7,001 nucleotides of DNA. Source: Planctomycetota bacterium (lineage in GTDB: Bacteria > Planctomycetota > Brocadiia > SM23-32). The translations under genes were made by a program, and so were the position numbers. The notes under the pieces were generated by a model. The model did not search any database. It was not told the DNA's origin and was given only the letters and a program-made list of their open reading frames with translations. This document shows, in pieces, positions 5,901 through 7,001 of this stretch; position 1 is the stretch's first letter; each line of letters opens with the position of its first letter. Location: the NCBI GenBank assembly GCA_018334735.1, contig JAGXLK010000114.1, positions 1 to 7,001 of the forward strand. Direction: 5' to 3'.

Positions 5901-7001
5901 GACTCTCATTCTTCTTACATTTACAATCCTGTCCTTTACCAGTTTTGAAACGATGCCGGATCGTCTGCTCCAACATGATACCGGGGAGGAAGCTCCTTAC
6001 ACGGGATTGCTACTGCGTCAGCTTTCGTGGACACCTTTTTCAGAGTTTGGCGCCTACGATGCGATGAACCATTTCCTGACGGAAGGGTATATCGTTTCCC
6101 CGCGGTCCTGGTTCACAAGCCGGAAAAAAACAGAGGAATTGAAACTTGAGATAACGCGGGTTGAAAAAGATTCCGGTGGAGGAGCGCAAAAGCGTGCAGA
6201 AGTCGCGGTTGCTTCAGCTATGGTGGGTATGGCTCCGCAGGAAAGGCTTTTTTCCGGAGTTGATAAGTATGTAAGGTATGGCCGCTGGTTCCCCGGGTTT
6301 GAAGAACGGACAGAAGATATCGATTGGCCGTTCGTTTGCTTATTACCTTCCGGGATACGCGAAAATCTCCGTATTGAACCTGGTGAGATAGAAAAAGGAA
6401 CGGTGAAGGTGAGTGTTCTGGGACGCCAGCTTCGTGTTATAGGCATTGTTGGAACCAGGGAAAAAGTGGATGGAAAGACTTTCTTCCAGCAGGAAGATCT
6501 GGACGAAGAACCGCTCACCCCTGTGGATTTTGTCGAAAGTAGTTTTCGCCAGATGGGAGGCGGCGGCAAGGGCGGGGTCGGACCGTCATTTTCCGCGACA
6601 GGGGAGATGGAAGCCCAGGAGTTTATCTCCCGCAGTCAGAAACAAGATGAAGAAAGTATGTATGTGCATATGGATCCCGATCGCGTGCTTTTTGTCCCCC
6701 ATGAGCTTTGCCTGAAGCTCGGCGGTACCATCCGCAGCATCGCAATGGGACCTGTGGCGGATGAAGAAAAAATCATCATCCGTGATTTTTCCCCGGCAAT
6801 AAAACAGTTTGCGAGCCGGACAAATATGCCTCTTTATGTCGGGATTGATGGGCGGATTCAACGGTTAGCAACCCGCCCGAGCTTGAGTATGGGAGGCTTG
6901 CAGGGATTGATTGTACCGATTATGATTGCCGCTTTGATCGTGTTCAACACGATGCTCGGTGCAGTTTACGAACGTGTGACGGAGATTAAGGTTTACGCGG
7001 C
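2902..7001 (+). CDS. M28-peptidase-like ectodomain fused to MacB/FtsX-type ABC permease (3' end beyond window)
   Basis: Open frame without a stop from ATG 2902 to the right edge: 1366 codons plus 2 nt. Residues 1-30 (MKRKFAPVFVAIL, then ALALLVP) form a signal peptide; cleavage is likely near VSA or LGA at about 25-30. An in-frame TGA at 2887 leaves no other upstream start. GAGG at 2896-2899 is only 2 nt from the ATG, an unusually short spacing. Domains by eye: M28-like, about 35-510, with a PA-like insert near 134-250 (GAKAIVFVEP at 176-185); carboxypeptidase-regulatory-like beta segment, about 540-612; second beta domain, about 614-730; Gly-rich linker, 735-757; TPR-like helical hairpin, about 815-860; membrane segments at about 873-892, 901-918 and 928-950; cytoplasmic basic segment MRKRKIRT at 989-996; helix 997-1013; large periplasmic domain, about 1015-1330; helix about 1334-1353, then VYERVTEIK, the usual FtsX/MacB signature. 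Probably an inner-membrane type VII ABC permease subunit needing a LolD/MacB-like ATPase encoded elsewhere. At least two more helices should follow past 7001. Confidence 0.85.
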   Translation, partial: MKRKFAPVFVAILSTALALLVPCVSALGAGDMEQQVLRDLRDINPTRHLERLSSLPSRFTGYAGCSEAEKYVHDRYESLGLANIRREPFQIIIPVDEGAGKIRVQSLEGEEVEAPVYCFRPNSVRSPKTPESGIRGQLIWGGQGYLRNFNQKDVMGSIVLMEFNTASRWLNAAKLGAKAIVFVEPRHAFRNDAEQKYSSIPIPIPRYYIQREHLPKIAGALLKQENSELGSAEALKELARLGEPGAENGLKARARVFADMVWEEKTVYMVSGEIPGTDPELARQTLVCHSYYDSTSVVPALSPGAESACGIASQIEIARFLTKHPPRRTVKFLATPGHFQALAGVRQYAFEEVYSHRKGIAKTEEEARAGEPHFFIGLDISSRHNSMAGFYKGHFYDQNGEDNEIKLQRLYSDYSDLLLDWAGKIAGPGRLAPNLVFQSGIVPQHGRHWRALLPGLVAFDAEVLSLCGRPSITLATTGDPRNAVNTPADTFENISPFLNNVKDQAQASAFIIKKTADIASIPLNDTLKLGRVGSIFGRAIEQTLTAYVPTVNVPDAVIGVPLSDNRSMLGVSGQTYARSDVQGLFEVFGAKTTANIPVEGFKVSPSEGSIQAIAKRGLVKPSARVRDEWELRKTDLRLNFYECASTTIFDLVEPLRFQMIGGASALRAEADSEVRSEKLVVYTGKPAQSSSYTQPIAVVFTNLDRKKKFKFLLSGKGVLLNVPVPLDKKQSVARGRGLSSVLGSGLGEGEGGTGESRYTSKENEEITPEDLFEGQGFKADQPENYIHYSALQSALDMHLLDYFRLYNLEQTAISKKNLKDLHAESQKHLNEALKAKEKGLYDKAYRHTRLAQSLELRVYPDVKDTAHDVVRGVVFYFALLLPFVIFIERLLINYVDIRKKLVAIAGLFAISYLVLRLVHPAFRLSKTPIIILDGFFMLVASIWTITYLIMKFQTVMEHIRQHIDTIHRADVARASAAMAAFILGISNMRKRKIRTMLTALTLILLTFTILSFTSFETMPDRLLQHDTGEEAPYTGLLLRQLSWTPFSEFGAYDAMNHFLTEGYIVSPRSWFTSRKKTEELKLEITRVEKDSGGGAQKRAEVAVASAMVGMAPQERLFSGVDKYVRYGRWFPGFEERTEDIDWPFVCLLPSGIRENLRIEPGEIEKGTVKVSVLGRQLRVIGIVGTREKVDGKTFFQQEDLDEEPLTPVDFVESSFRQMGGGGKGGVGPSFSATGEMEAQEFISRSQKQDEESMYVHMDPDRVLFVPHELCLKLGGTIRSIAMGPVADEEKIIIRDFSPAIKQFASRTNMPLYVGIDGRIQRLATRPSLSMGGLQGLIVPIMIAALIVFNTMLGAVYERVTEIKVYA
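3004..4431 (+). other. Degenerate M28 (aminopeptidase-like) domain within the fusion protein
   Basis: Residues about 35-510. The fold signature of M28 is visible: HLERLSSLPSRFTGYAG (about 48-64), a YDS after a beta strand (292-294), PGAESACGIASQIEIARFL at 303-321 (canonical PGAxDNASGvaalLElAR), VKFLATPGH at 330-338 (canonical strand ending in Glu-Glu), IGLDISS at 376-382, and NTPADTFENI at 485-494 (canonical HtpaDtlenI). The residues that bind zinc or act in catalysis in active members are mostly replaced: Tyr292 for the first His, Glu306/Ser307 with one residue deleted for the bridging Asp, Gly337-His338 for Glu-Glu, and Asn485 for the last His; only Asp379 looks retained. His289 and His338 could form a changed site. 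The alignment is by eye, so exact correspondences are uncertain; overall degeneracy is fairly clear. Likely role: ligand or protein binding rather than proteolysis. Confidence 0.65.
5515..5751 (+). other. Extra three-helix membrane block ahead of the permease module
   Basis: Residues about 872-950 hold three hydrophobic segments: VVFYFALLLPFVIFIERLLI at about 874-893, VAIAGLFAISYLVLRLV at 902-918, and IIILDGFFMLVASIWTITYL at about 929-948. The loop between the first two carries RKK and should be cytoplasmic, and the loop after the third starts KFQ and leads to an amphipathic cytoplasmic stretch (about 951-990). Standard MacB-like permeases have four helices and no such block, so the complete protein probably has about seven transmembrane helices plus the signal peptide. 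The block anchors the large N-terminal ectodomain to the permease. Confidence 0.7.
5869..7001 (+). other. MacB/FtsX-type permease module (partial)
   Basis: Residues 990-1366. A basic cytoplasmic run (RKRKIRT) leads into a hydrophobic helix (about 997-1013), then a roughly 315-residue extracytoplasmic domain. This domain has beta segments such as IDWPFVCLLPSGI (1141-1153) and VLGRQLRVIGIVG (1172-1184), and a Gly-rich insert (1219-1227). The second helix (about 1334-1353) is followed by VYERVTEIK, which matches the cytoplasmic edge of helix 2 in MacB, LolC/E and FtsX permeases. In that family two more helices complete the domain. The positive-inside rule supports this topology: RKK and RKRK loops are cytoplasmic, and the large domain is outside. 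Whether it transports a substrate or transmits mechanical force, as MacB and FtsX do, cannot be decided here. Confidence 0.75.

Noticed and set aside
3064..6861. Many minus-strand and off-frame ORFs over the permease gene (for example 3565-4245, 5569-5976, 6054-6569)
   Set aside because: They are low-complexity, Arg/Ser/Pro-rich translations without recognisable motifs, lying across a continuous 1366-codon plus frame with clear domain structure.

Overview
The window holds two large genes reading away from each other across a 581-bp intergenic region. On the minus strand (2320 to 263) is a complete 685-residue cytoplasmic glycoside-hydrolase-like protein of the GHL6 / beta-galactosidase-trimerization type. 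On the plus strand, an uninterrupted reading frame starts at 2902 and runs off the right edge at 7001 (1366 codons, no stop). It encodes a very large exported membrane protein: signal peptide, M28-aminopeptidase-like ectodomain with a PA-like insert, beta-rich domains, a helical hairpin, three membrane segments, then a MacB/FtsX-type ABC permease module that is cut at its second membrane helix.

Organism: GC looks near 50% by eye. GHL6-type glycosidases and giant ectodomain-permease fusions both suggest a bacterium of the Planctomycetota-Verrucomicrobiota-Lentisphaerota-Kiritimatiellota group or a similar uncultured lineage. This is inference from protein style; no marker gene is present.

Layout: 1-262 is downstream of the glycosidase and holds a weak hairpin and a possible partial minus-strand ORF running off the left edge. 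263-2320 is the glycosidase. 2321-2901 is the divergent control region. It has a consensus-perfect plus promoter (TTGACA, 16 nt, TATAAT) and a good minus promoter (TTGACG, 17 nt, TACTAT) whose -35 boxes lie only 21 bp apart. The plus leader (about 140 nt) has a strong hairpin. The predicted minus leader is long (about 350 nt) and contains nested inverted repeats. 2902-7001 is the fusion permease.

The most interesting object is the fusion protein. By eye, its M28-like domain has lost most of the zinc-binding and catalytic residues of active M28 peptidases, which suggests a pseudo-enzyme used as a binding or sensing ectodomain on an ABC permease of the lipoprotein-export / MacB superfamily. The ATPase partner would be expected outside the window. 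No functional link between the glycosidase and the permease is visible beyond the shared divergent promoter region. No tRNA, rRNA, CRISPR array, insertion sequence or transposase was seen.
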